From Methanosarcinales archaeon (GTDB lineage Archaea; Halobacteriota; Methanosarcinia; Methanosarcinales; Methanogasteraceae), in contig DAOVGO010000174.1 in assembly GCA_030672345.1 (NCBI GenBank), positions 1 to 5,751 on the forward strand: 5,751 nucleotides of DNA, written 5' to 3'. The notes under the pieces were generated by a model. It did no database searches, was not told where the DNA came from, and saw only the letters and a list, made by a program, of their open reading frames with translations. How positions within the stretch are numbered: the stretch's first letter is position 1; every line of letters starts with the position of its first letter. The position numbers were made by a program, and so were the translations under genes. Of the stretch, positions 1 through 4,493 are shown piece by piece.

Positions 1-174
1 TAGCGCCGCGATCAATGAGTATCCGGGCAGGAAGAGCACAAGCAAAAGACCAAGGACAATTCGCACTGGCGTTTCATTGAGTGGCGGGAGGAGGACGAAT
101 AGTATGCATGAAAGCGTGAGGAGAATCACGAGTGCGAGGTCTCTGGGGATGTGTTTGAGCATGGTTCGTACCAT
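1..174 (-). CDS. DUF1616 membrane protein, N-terminal part (cut by window edge)
   Basis: The first 58 codons of a membrane protein that continues beyond the left edge. What is visible: a short basic head (MVRTMLKHIPRD), a first hydrophobic helix at about residues 13-30, a LLPPLNETPVR loop at about 29-38, and a second helix at about 39-58 containing LFLPGYSLIAAL. The combination of a PPLNETP loop followed by a VLGLxLVLFLPGY motif is the N-terminal signature of the DUF1616 family, archaeal multi-pass proteins often found near surface-glycan and S-layer genes; their molecular role is not established. The start at 174 is the longest; an in-frame ATG at 162 (MLKHIPRD) is equally possible, since neither has a convincing ribosome binding site. 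Codon use looks normal and the reading frame is clean as far as it goes. The neighbours on the same strand (vapBC, dehydrogenase remnant) are decayed, so this gene may have its own promoter, but I see no clear TATA box at 190-260. Confidence 0.8.
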   Translation of the reverse strand, partial: MVRTMLKHIPRDLALVILLTLSCILFVLLPPLNETPVRIVLGLLLVLFLPGYSLIAAL

Positions 175-276
175 TCCGCTCTGCCGGGTCAGGGGTTCAC
201 ACACCCTCCCCCGAAGATCTCCCGCTCTCGAAACGCGATCATACAAACCAACACACCCCATCTGTTTTGCTGCTCA

Positions 277-693
277 TCAGAATCCAAGATTCTCTGGTAT
301 GATTGCATCTACCCCTCCGATCCTATCAAAATGATTGACATTTCTCGTCACAATCTCTGCAATTCCGGCAGACAAACAGGTTGCAGCGATCAGACAATCG
401 TTCAGTTCAATCTCCAATCCCCTCCTGACAAGCTCTGAATAGATCTCTCCGCCACGGAATGCAATCTTATCGTCCAGATTTATAACAGAAACAAGAGACA
501 GAAGCTCAAGTGTTTTTTCAATCACATCTTGCCTGGGAGACAGGTGTGCTCCCACACTAAGTTCAGCTACCGTGATTAAGATATGAAACCCTCATTGCTC
601 TCAAGAATACTATTGAAAAGGCGTTTTGATGAGCTAACAGTCTTCTTCCGGAGGACATCGACAAAGATGGAAGTATCTATAAAAAAACATCAT
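277..693 (-). pseudogene. vapC: VapC-type PIN-domain toxin, frameshifted
   Basis: A PIN-domain endoribonuclease toxin of the VapC family, readable only by joining three frames. The ATG at 693 overlaps the antitoxin stop as ATGA. A run of seven T (minus strand, 687-681) then throws the frame: with six T it reads MMFFIDTSIFVDVLRKK, giving the first conserved Asp. That frame stops at 578-576 after NEGFIS; one missing base near 579-582 restores ITVAELSVGAH (conserved Glu). The rest is open to the stop at 277, with ELNDCLIAA (third acidic residue) and TRNVNHFDRI (fourth). The repaired product is about 139 aa, a normal VapC length, and all four PIN acidic positions are present, so only frame and not sequence has been lost. 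VapC proteins cleave tRNA or rRNA and are neutralised by VapB. Either a recently dead toxin or sequencing error in homopolymers; recent loss is suggested because substitutions have not accumulated. Confidence 0.8.
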
Positions 694-889
694 ATCCAAT
701 CTAATCTCTTGGATTTTCTCAAATCTTTAACAAAATCCTTGCTATCCACATCGTATCCCCATGCACCTTCAGCGGATTCTACAATCCCCGTCTTATTATC
801 TTTACAAATACCTCCTTCTCAGAGGTTCCAATCTCTTTTTCGAGTTCCAAGTGCATACTATCCATGACTTTTGCCTTGATTAATGTCAT
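690..889 (-). pseudogene. vapB: VapB-type antitoxin, frameshifted
   Basis: The antitoxin partner of the PIN toxin downstream. From the ATG at 889 the frame reads MTLIKAKVMDSMHLELEKEI and continues through EVFVKIIRRGL to a stop at 779-781: this is the ribbon-helix-helix style DNA-binding half. The toxin-binding tail lies in the next frame from 785 to the stop at 690: IVESAEGAWGYDVD, then FVKDLRKSKRLDWI. The break falls in a GGGG run at about 785-789; one more G would join the two parts as IIRRGIVESAEGAW, making a 68-aa antitoxin of ordinary size. The TGA at 692-690 overlaps the toxin ATG (ATGA), the usual translational coupling of vapBC. The RKSKRLDW tail is typical of the antitoxin segment that lies against the VapC active site. 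A GTGAT stretch just before the ATG is a plausible short ribosome binding site. Family assignment rests on pattern and neighbour; no search was possible. Confidence 0.68.
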
Positions 890-902
890 ACACATCACTT
901 CT

Positions 903-933
903 GTATGTATATTAGTTGAACCGAGTTATAACT
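903..933 (-). promoter_or_regulatory. Probable vapBC promoter/operator
   Basis: Upstream of the antitoxin ATG there are two AT-rich blocks on the minus strand: a perfect 10-bp palindrome AGTTATAACT (924-933) and TAATATACATAC (914-903). The palindrome contains a TATA-like TTATAA centred about 40 bp before the ATG, giving a short leader of roughly 14 nt if transcription starts about 25 bp downstream. VapB antitoxins autoregulate by binding palindromes over their promoter, so the dyad may be the operator; that part is inference. Confidence 0.4.
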
Positions 934-961
934 TTCTTCATCACGGCGTTCCATAATACAA

Positions 962-986
962 CCCCTTCCCCTCAACCTCCCCCCCC
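962..986 (-). other. G-quadruplex-capable tract
   Basis: On the minus strand this stretch has a G8 run, a 7-nt loop, a G4 run, a 2-nt loop and another G4 run; splitting the G8 run supplies the four G3 tracts needed for a canonical quadruplex with loops of 2, 7 and 2. It is part of a strongly skewed segment (about 958-1030) where the plus strand is nearly all C, A and T, including a further C5 at 996-1000. It lies about 75-100 nt upstream of the vapB start, on the strand that is sense for vapB. Confidence 0.45.
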
Positions 987-1037
987 ACCAAACATCCCCC
1001 TCACATCAACCACCACCGCCCCCTCATCCAGAAACCC

Positions 1038-1050
1038 GCATCGCCGATGC
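1038..1050. repeat. 13-bp palindrome GCATCG-C-CGATGC
   Basis: Perfect inverted repeat with 6-bp arms and one central base, in the intergenic stretch between the dehydrogenase remnant and the G-rich tract. It could be a protein-binding site or a remnant of coding DNA; nothing nearby decides between them. Confidence 0.4.
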
Positions 1051-1095
1051 TTCGCAACCAAAAACTGTAACCTCACCCGAAGGGCATTTCTTACT

Positions 1096-1116
1096 CGATT
1101 TTTTGTGAAAAAATCG
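1096..1116 (-). repeat. AT-rich hairpin at the 3' end of the dehydrogenase remnant
   Basis: Perfect 9-bp arms (CGATTTTTT and AAAAAATCG) around a 3-nt loop. It begins one base after the premature stop of the dehydrogenase remnant, exactly where homology ends. Its core, six T then six A around a loop with a central A on the minus strand, is nearly the same as the hairpin at 1494-1514. It might act as a weak terminator, but the T run is inside the stem rather than after it, so a repeated mini-element is at least as likely. Confidence 0.55.
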
Positions 1117-1117
1117 C

Positions 1118-1696
1118 TCAACGATCCCGACCAGGCGACTCCCGCGTATCAGCCATATTCTCCTTGTACGCAAGACCCATAATCAGGACCTTCGACCCCT
1201 TGATCACCTTCCCCGCAACATGCGCAGGCATCGAATCATTGATCGCCCGCCCTGCAAGGATCACCTGCGGATGGTAGCCGAGCTTTTTCGCCCTGTGCAC
1301 GAGATAGTACGGATCCACAGGGATCAGAGTGACCGCCAACAGTCCGGGAGAATACCGGTGGAAGTTCCATTTGGTGCCGGCAGCCTCAAACACATCGCTT
1401 GTGGAAAGCCCCATCTTTTCGAATATCAGGGAGGGTTCGTTCACAAGAGCGATAATCCGACTGGAGCGAAGCGGAATGTCGGATGGTTTTACTAAATTTT
1501 TTCTCAAAAAATTTCGGATGTCTTTCGCTTCGTATACGGTTGTTATCATTCCATAGAGTGAGGACAGGACTTCGGTCGTCTCGCGATCCATGCCTGGTAC
1601 GATCTTTGTTATTCTGCCAAGCGAGTGTTCATCACCGCCCGGATTCACGCCCCTATCCGCACCGATGTGATTCGCACGCCGCTTGAGGAAACTGTT
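1118..1696 (-). pseudogene. Nucleotide-sugar dehydrogenase remnant (UDP-HexNAc dehydrogenase, WecC/TviB-like)
   Basis: The middle and C-terminal parts of a UDP-sugar 6-dehydrogenase, which oxidises UDP-N-acetylhexosamines to uronic acids for surface glycans. Recognisable blocks in order: IGADRGVNPGG (from about 1666), IALVNEPSLIFEKMG, AAGTKWNFHRYSPGL, IPVDPYYLVHRAKKLGYHP, ILAGRAINDSMPAHV and KVLIMGLAYKE...DTRESP. The family is about 420-440 aa; here the NAD-binding N-terminal half is absent and the C-terminus stops right after RESP. The catalytic residues are gone: the SPER Glu (IGADRG replaces IGYSPERxNPG), the Lys block between VYEA and IALVNE (replaced by a hairpin-bearing insertion), and the active-site Cys (PGLLAVTLIPVDPYY where the family has PGLVGGHCIxVDPYY). 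Shifting by one base at that point still reads VGGH, so a pair of compensating frameshifts caused the last loss. No start fits: the open frame begins after a stop at 1697-1699. Certainly non-functional; exact sugar specificity uncertain. Confidence 0.85.
1479..1520. repeat. Hairpin-bearing 35-bp insertion bounded by 7-bp direct repeats
   Basis: TCGGATG occurs at 1479-1485 and 1514-1520, enclosing 28 bp that contain a perfect hairpin (arms AAATTTTTT and AAAAAATTT, 1494-1502 and 1506-1514, loop CTC). It sits where the dehydrogenase remnant loses its conserved block between VYEAKDIR and IALVNE. A further inverted repeat, ATCCGAC (1455-1461) with GTCGGAT (1478-1484), overlaps its edge. The layout resembles a tiny inserted element with target duplication, though local slippage duplication would also leave such repeats. 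Confidence 0.5.
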
Positions 1697-1745
1697 TTAT
1701 TCATGCACCACATGGTTTTTGTTATCGCTACAAGCACAAGATGAG

Positions 1746-1756
1746 AGGATATAAGA
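1746..1756 (+). promoter_or_regulatory. TATA box of the aldolase-cobY operon
   Basis: AGGATATAAGA, with the TATA core at 1749-1754, lies 27-33 bp before the aldolase ATG at 1782. With an archaeal TATA-to-start distance of about 25 bp, transcription would begin near 1776, leaving a leader of only a few bases. That agrees with the lack of any ribosome binding site before the ATG: a leaderless or near-leaderless message. Confidence 0.6.
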
Positions 1757-1760
1757 ACCC

Positions 1761-1781
1761 TGTAACCCGTAACCTGTAACC
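1761..1781 (+). repeat. Three tandem heptads TGTAACC / CGTAACC / TGTAACC
   Basis: Three copies of a 7-bp unit, differing only in the first base of the middle copy, abut the ATG at 1782 without a gap. A diverged fourth unit, AAGAACC (1753-1759), is set off by one extra C. The array spans the predicted transcription start, a typical place for an archaeal repressor to block polymerase, but it may equally be an untranslated microsatellite-like repeat. One more TGTAACC occurs alone at 1066-1072. Confidence 0.6.
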
Positions 1782-2357
1782 ATGTGGCAAGAGATCTCAC
1801 GATTCGGAAAGAAACTTGTAGAATACGGGCTTGTCGAATCGCATTTCGGCAATATCAGCATCCGCACCGGAGATACGATGCTGATCACCCGCAGTGGATC
1901 AGCGCTCGATGAGATCGATCAGGACGCAGTGGTCGAGATCAGTATCGAGGGAACCTCAAGCATGGACATGATCGCATCGTCCGAGGCGATCGTGCACCGT
2001 GCCATATACATGAATACATCGGCGCTTGCGATCATACACGCGCACTGCCCTTATGCGGTGATCGAGTCCTTAATCGGCGGCTCTGCGATCGTGCCGGTCG
2101 ATAGCGAGGGCATATACTTTCTGCACGAGATTCCGGTCGTGACAGGCGGCATCGGCACCTCCGAACTCGCAGAGAACGCTGCCTCGCTCCTGCGTGAACA
2201 CAGAGGCGTGATCATACACGGACACGGCACAATCGCCACCGGAATGGTCCTTGAGGAGGCTTATGTGGTGACGTCCCAGATCGAGCACAGTTGCCGGGTG
2301 AAATACCATGTCGATCTCTTTAACCGCTTTAACGAGTGCAAGAGTGGCGGGAGGTGA
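1782..2357 (+). CDS. Class II aldolase (fuculose-1-phosphate aldolase family)
   Basis: A 191-aa zinc-dependent class II aldolase of the FucA/AraD/RhaD fold, close to the usual archaeal length of about 180-195 aa. Visible motifs: HFGNISIR (21-28) and ITRSGSALDE (35-44), which form the phosphate-binding loops; Glu68 in the SSEAIVHRA stretch, the likely catalytic acid/base; HAHCPYAV (86-93) with His86 and His88; and HGHGTIATG (146-154), where His148 fits the third zinc ligand. Enzymes of this family cleave fuculose-1-phosphate to dihydroxyacetone phosphate and lactaldehyde. In methanogens a homologue has been linked to lactaldehyde supply for the F420 lactate moiety; whether this copy does that is inference. 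It is cytosolic, with no signal or membrane segment. The start follows the TATA box and heptad array closely, so translation is probably leaderless. Cotranscription with cobY is likely: the stop codon lies inside the cobY ribosome binding site. Frame, motifs and codon use are intact. Other aldol substrates cannot be excluded. Confidence 0.88.
   Translation: MWQEISRFGKKLVEYGLVESHFGNISIRTGDTMLITRSGSALDEIDQDAVVEISIEGTSSMDMIASSEAIVHRAIYMNTSALAIIHAHCPYAVIESLIGGSAIVPVDSEGIYFLHEIPVVTGGIGTSELAENAASLLREHRGVIIHGHGTIATGMVLEEAYVVTSQIEHSCRVKYHVDLFNRFNECKSGGR
2350..2357 (+). promoter_or_regulatory. Ribosome binding site of cobY (GGAGGTGA)
   Basis: A full eight-base match to the archaeal Shine-Dalgarno sequence, whose TGA is the aldolase stop codon. 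The 8-nt gap to the ATG at 2366 is ideal and decides that start over the in-frame ATG at 2336 inside the aldolase gene. The overlap implies translational coupling of the two genes. Confidence 0.8.
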
Positions 2358-2365
2358 CCCTGGGA

Positions 2366-2983
2366 ATGCATGCAGTGGTGATGGCTGGCGGCGTCGGAAG
2401 CAGGTTTTTTACGGACGGGTGGAGCGGCGAGAAGCCGATGGTCAAACTCCGCGGTATGCCGCTCATCGATTATATGATCGATACGCTCAAGCGCAGCGCA
2501 TCGATCGAGCGCATCTTTGTCGTGACGTCGCCAAGCGTGCCAGAGACCAGGGAGTATCTGGCGGCGCGTGATGATGTCGAGGTTCTCCAGGCGCCCGGTC
2601 TCGGTTATGTCGGTGACATGGTTCACGGGATAAAGGCAGCAGGAATCAGGGAGCCGGTACTCGTTGTCATGTCTGATCTCCCGCTTGTCACGCCTGAAAT
2701 GATTGATAAGGTTGTTTCGACCTACAACCAGCGAGAAGAGCCTGCGCTTTCGGTCCATACCCCGCTTCATGTCTGTACAAAACTCGGGCAGCGTCCGACT
2801 GCAGTATTCAATCGTGATGGCGAGTTGATCGTCCCGTGCGGCATCAATATCCTTGATGGCAGCTTGATCGACGAGGAGCAGCCCGATTTTAACCTGGTTC
2901 TTCCTGACATCGAGGTTGTGCTGAATGTGAACACGGTTCAGGACCTAAAGCGGTGCGAACAGATGTTGCCGGATCGAGAATAG
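2366..2983 (+). CDS. cobY: Adenosylcobinamide-phosphate guanylyltransferase (CobY-type)
   Basis: A 205-aa nucleotidyltransferase that transfers GMP from GTP to adenosylcobinamide phosphate, giving AdoCbi-GDP for nucleotide-loop assembly of cobamides; it is the archaeal replacement for the CobU guanylyltransferase. Visible motifs: MAGGVGSRF (6-14), the GTP-binding loop; GEKPMVKLRG (21-30); FVVTSPSVPETREYL (51-65); GLGYVGDM (78-85), matching the GKGYxED segment of Methanocaldococcus CobY; VVMSDLPLVT (100-109), the metal-binding Asp motif; VPCGINIL (156-163), matching PAGIN in CobY; and a final NVNTVQDLKRCEQML (187-201). Length is slightly above the roughly 196 aa of the reference enzyme. The order of motifs separates it from MobA and from CofC (F420 guanylyltransferase), which lacks the EKP and GIN blocks. 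Start chosen by the strong ribosome binding site at 2350-2357. It is the second and last gene of the operon; no clear terminator follows, only pyrimidine-rich DNA near 3001-3012. Methanogenic lineages need cobamides for corrinoid methyltransfer. Confidence 0.87.
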   Translation: MHAVVMAGGVGSRFFTDGWSGEKPMVKLRGMPLIDYMIDTLKRSASIERIFVVTSPSVPETREYLAARDDVEVLQAPGLGYVGDMVHGIKAAGIREPVLVVMSDLPLVTPEMIDKVVSTYNQREEPALSVHTPLHVCTKLGQRPTAVFNRDGELIVPCGINILDGSLIDEEQPDFNLVLPDIEVVLNVNTVQDLKRCEQMLPDRE

Positions 2984-3072
2984 GTGATTGATTATGGAAC
3001 CTTCTCCTTGTCCATGCAACCACTTCTTCGCCTGTGACGCTCTGGCTCCAGATCACATCTCCATTAGAGCCT

Positions 3073-3140
3073 TGCATGACATGCATACTGCTGGTAAGTG
3101 CGAAGAGCAATCTGTATATTGGTTTGTGCATACATGCATG
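3073..3140. repeat. TGCATG/CATGCA palindrome cluster
   Basis: Between the convergent cobY and secreted-protein genes there is a perfect 13-bp palindrome, TGCATG-A-CATGCA (3073-3085), and a related TGCATACATGCATG (3127-3140), with further TGCAT words around them. The 217-bp space 2984-3200 otherwise holds only the terminator below; a minus-strand frame across 2990-3066 (GDVIWSQSVTGEE) is not recognisable. Confidence 0.35.
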
Positions 3141-3141
3141 T

Positions 3142-3183
3142 AAAAAAAGAAAAAAAGATTCAAGTGAACAAATTTCACTCGAA
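3142..3183 (-). terminator. Hairpin plus T-tract terminator of the secreted-protein gene
   Basis: On the minus strand, a 10-bp stem (arms TTCGAGTGAA and TTCACTTGAA, 3183-3174 and 3168-3159) with a 5-nt loop is followed by T C T7 C T7 down to 3142. One stem position is a G-U wobble in minus-strand RNA but an A-C mismatch in plus-strand RNA, so the structure is made for the minus strand. It begins 17 bp beyond the stop codon at 3201. Confidence 0.75.
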
Positions 3184-3200
3184 CCTTTTCTGACCACACC

Positions 3201-3868
3201 TCACTCCAATCCAAGCAGGGTGAGGATACCCGCTGCGAATCCGGACGATGTCGCCGCAGACACATCCACATCTTTCTTAACAGGAACAATGGGGTGGTCT
3301 GCCCAGTTATTCACCGGATCGCTGCCACCATTTAGGTCCGTTATGTTGTACTTGAAATAGATATGCCCTCCATAAAGTGGCTCTGGGGTGCTTATATCCG
3401 TCTGCCAGCTTTCTCCCGGTTTCAGAACGAAATCCGGATATGGTGGTGACTGTAAACTTACATCTGTAAGATTATCATGCCAATCCCTGTTGGCGTTAAA
3501 TGTTAGCCCACTAACAATGAAACTGTCTGTTTTGTCATCATTGGTGATGTTAAATTTATGAAACCACTTTCCTGACGGGAGATCGAAGACCTGATCATCC
3601 AGTATCCAACCACTTGATGGGATGGCTTTTATGGTCCATACGACGTCAGATATTCGCAGAGTAGTCCAGTCTGTTAGCCAGAATTCCACTTCAATGGTGA
3701 TCCACGTGCAGTACGGGATCTTGGCTCCATACGCATTAACCTGCACGCCATGCCCGTCATTGTGGACATAGCTGCTCGATCCTGTGAAATCACTGGTGCG
3801 CTCACAATCCCAAGTCCTGTGCCCACCATCGCAAGTACTGCGATCACGAGCAAGCTATTTCTGTTCAT
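3201..3868 (-). pseudogene. Secreted Ig-like surface protein, frameshifted after its signal peptide
   Basis: An exported protein of unknown function, about 222 aa when repaired. The ATG at 3868 has an AGAGG ribosome binding site 8 nt upstream. It opens with a clear signal peptide (MNRNSLLVIAVLAMVGTGLG, then IVSA, residues 1-24). Directly after the Ala codon (3797-3799) the frame fails; the continuation is one frame over, from 3794: SDFTGSSSYVHNDGHGVQVN and on to the stop at 3201. One additional base at the CC of 3795-3796 would give IVSAPSDFTGSSS. The mature part is rich in aromatic and beta-forming stretches (TWITIEVEFWLTDWTTLRIS, FVLKPGESWQTDIST), with three N-glycosylation sequons (FNIT, DNLT, YNIT), as expected for an Ig-like extracellular domain. 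It ends in SSGFAAGILTLLGLE, which recalls a shortened PGF-type anchor without the basic tail. The terminator downstream is intact. Because the break hits exactly the signal/mature junction and the rest is clean, this could be a sequencing error, a recent mutation or phase variation of export. Confidence 0.65.
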
Positions 3869-3960
3869 GTCTTTCGCCTCTTGTTCTGTGTGTTCTGTTG
3901 TTGCCGGGCATTTGTGTCAAACGCGCCCCCAGCAATCGGCGCTCAATGACGAGTTTGGAT

Positions 3961-4032
3961 GGAACAGTGCAAGTATGCAACGCGGAACAATTGCTCCGGA
4001 ATGTGGAACAACTCGTTCCGAAAAATGGAACA
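3961..4032. repeat. Four GGAACA motifs at about 22-bp spacing
   Basis: GGAACA starts at 3961, 3984, 4005 and 4027 (steps of 23, 21 and 22 bp, two DNA turns). The third is half of a dyad, GGAAC-AACTC-GTTCC (4005-4019), and the second lies in CGGA...TCCG. The array is 90-165 bp upstream of the secreted-protein start and just past the end of the surface operon. Read as protein on the plus strand it gives NAEQLLRNVEQLVPKN, but no start or ribosome binding site supports a gene there. The rest of 3869-4043 holds only the ribosome binding site of the secreted-protein gene; no clear TATA box was found. Confidence 0.5.
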
Positions 4033-4045
4033 GGTGCGGGCACCT
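4021..4045 (-). terminator. Possible terminator of the surface operon
   Basis: On the minus strand AGGTGC-CC-GCACCT (4045-4032; five usable base pairs with a CCCG loop) is followed six bases later by ATTTTT (4026-4021). It overlaps the stop codon of the 54-aa reading frame. The stem is GC-rich but short and the T run is only five, so the call is moderate. Confidence 0.4.
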
Positions 4046-4208
4046 AACCCCATGAACATCGATGAGTAACACTATTCAAGAACACTATGACAGGCGCAAC
4101 CTTGCAGATCCAAATCGCATCCGGATTGTACTTTGCCGTCGTGAGCGGAAGGATCAGTACCTTCTCACCGCTCTCATCATCCGGATGCGAAGAGTCGTCA
4201 GAATGCAT
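4044..4208 (-). CDS. Possible 54-aa small protein, last gene of the surface operon
   Basis: An open frame starting ATG at 4208, overlapping the end of the upstream membrane-protein gene by 11 bp, and ending at the hairpin described above. The product begins with an acidic, His/Ser-rich head (MHSDDSSHPDDESGEK), continues VLILPLTTAKYNPDAIW and ends in a weakly hydrophobic KVAPVIVFLNSV stretch and a short CSWG tail. I do not recognise it. For it: the overlap continues the pattern of the three genes before it, a GGTG lies 10 nt before the ATG, and the hairpin falls at its end. Against it: small size, no strong membrane segment and a poorly conserved-looking C-terminus, which could mean a frameshift near 4085. 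Function unknown; possibly a truncated cytosolic-facing partner of the membrane proteins. Confidence 0.4.
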   Translation of the reverse strand: MHSDDSSHPDDESGEKVLILPLTTAKYNPDAIWICKVAPVIVFLNSVTHRCSWG

Positions 4209-4488
4209 GTCCGATTGACACCATCCTCAAAACAATCACCACGAAGACCAGCGTCGCCGCCCCGGTTACGGCAGTGTATACCCTATCCCTGTGGCAGAAA
4301 TAAGAGATGGCAACAGAGGCTGCCACAGGCAGAACGATCAAAGAAACTAACATAAGCTCGCCCAGGCATCTGTCGATACCATACGTGTCAAAAGTCACGA
4401 TCTGGATTACCAGAAATACCACTCCGCAGACGAATGCAGTCCCTACCAGTTCCATAATTCGGCTACCGATGAGACGGATATCGCCCAT
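4198..4488 (-). CDS. Small three-helix membrane protein
   Basis: A 96-aa hydrophobic protein I cannot place in a named family. From MGDIRLIGSRIMELVG it has three membrane segments: about residues 13-33 (VGTAFVCGVVFLVIQIV), 44-64 (LMLVSLIVLPVAASVAISYF) and 72-90 (VTGAATLVFVVIVLRMV), with a short basic loop HRDRVY between the second and third. The ATG at 4488 is preferred because AGGTGA (minus strand, 4499-4494) is a perfect ribosome binding site 5 nt before it; a GTG at 4497 would add three residues and overlap the upstream stop as GTGA. Either way it is translationally coupled to the 73-aa gene and belongs to the operon started by the lipobox/PGF surface protein. It could form a membrane complex with that protein's anchor, which is inference from position only. 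Confidence 0.65.
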   Translation of the reverse strand: MGDIRLIGSRIMELVGTAFVCGVVFLVIQIVTFDTYGIDRCLGELMLVSLIVLPVAASVAISYFCHRDRVYTAVTGAATLVFVVIVLRMVSIGHAF

Positions 4489-4493
4489 GACAT

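Noticed and set aside
583..1182. Plus-strand open frames, one proline-rich
   Set aside because: The first is the antisense of the decayed vapBC genes; the proline run of the second comes only from the C-rich tract. Neither has a ribosome binding site or recognisable motif.
1220..1686. Plus-strand open frames opposite the dehydrogenase remnant
   Set aside because: Shadows: the minus strand carries clear dehydrogenase blocks over the whole stretch.
2366..2983. CofC (F420 guanylyltransferase) or MobA instead of CobY
   Set aside because: The EKPMVKLRG, GLGYVGDM and VPCGINIL blocks in this order match CobY; CofC lacks them and MobA has a different mid-region.
2889..3197. Minus-strand frame with GDVIWSQSVTGEE
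   Set aside because: Overlaps the cobY end and crosses the terminator T-tract; no start signal and no family recognised.
3961..4032. CRISPR array
   Set aside because: Units are only six conserved bases at 22-bp spacing; there are no long repeats with unique spacers and no cas genes.
3945..4047. Plus-strand frame over the GGAACA array (NAEQLLRNVEQL)
   Set aside because: The repeat-like peptide is explained by the periodic DNA motif; no start or ribosome binding site, and it runs antisense into the operon end.
4062..4355. Plus-strand 97-aa frame
   Set aside because: Antisense to the 54-aa and 96-aa genes; arginine-rich composition typical of a shadow frame.
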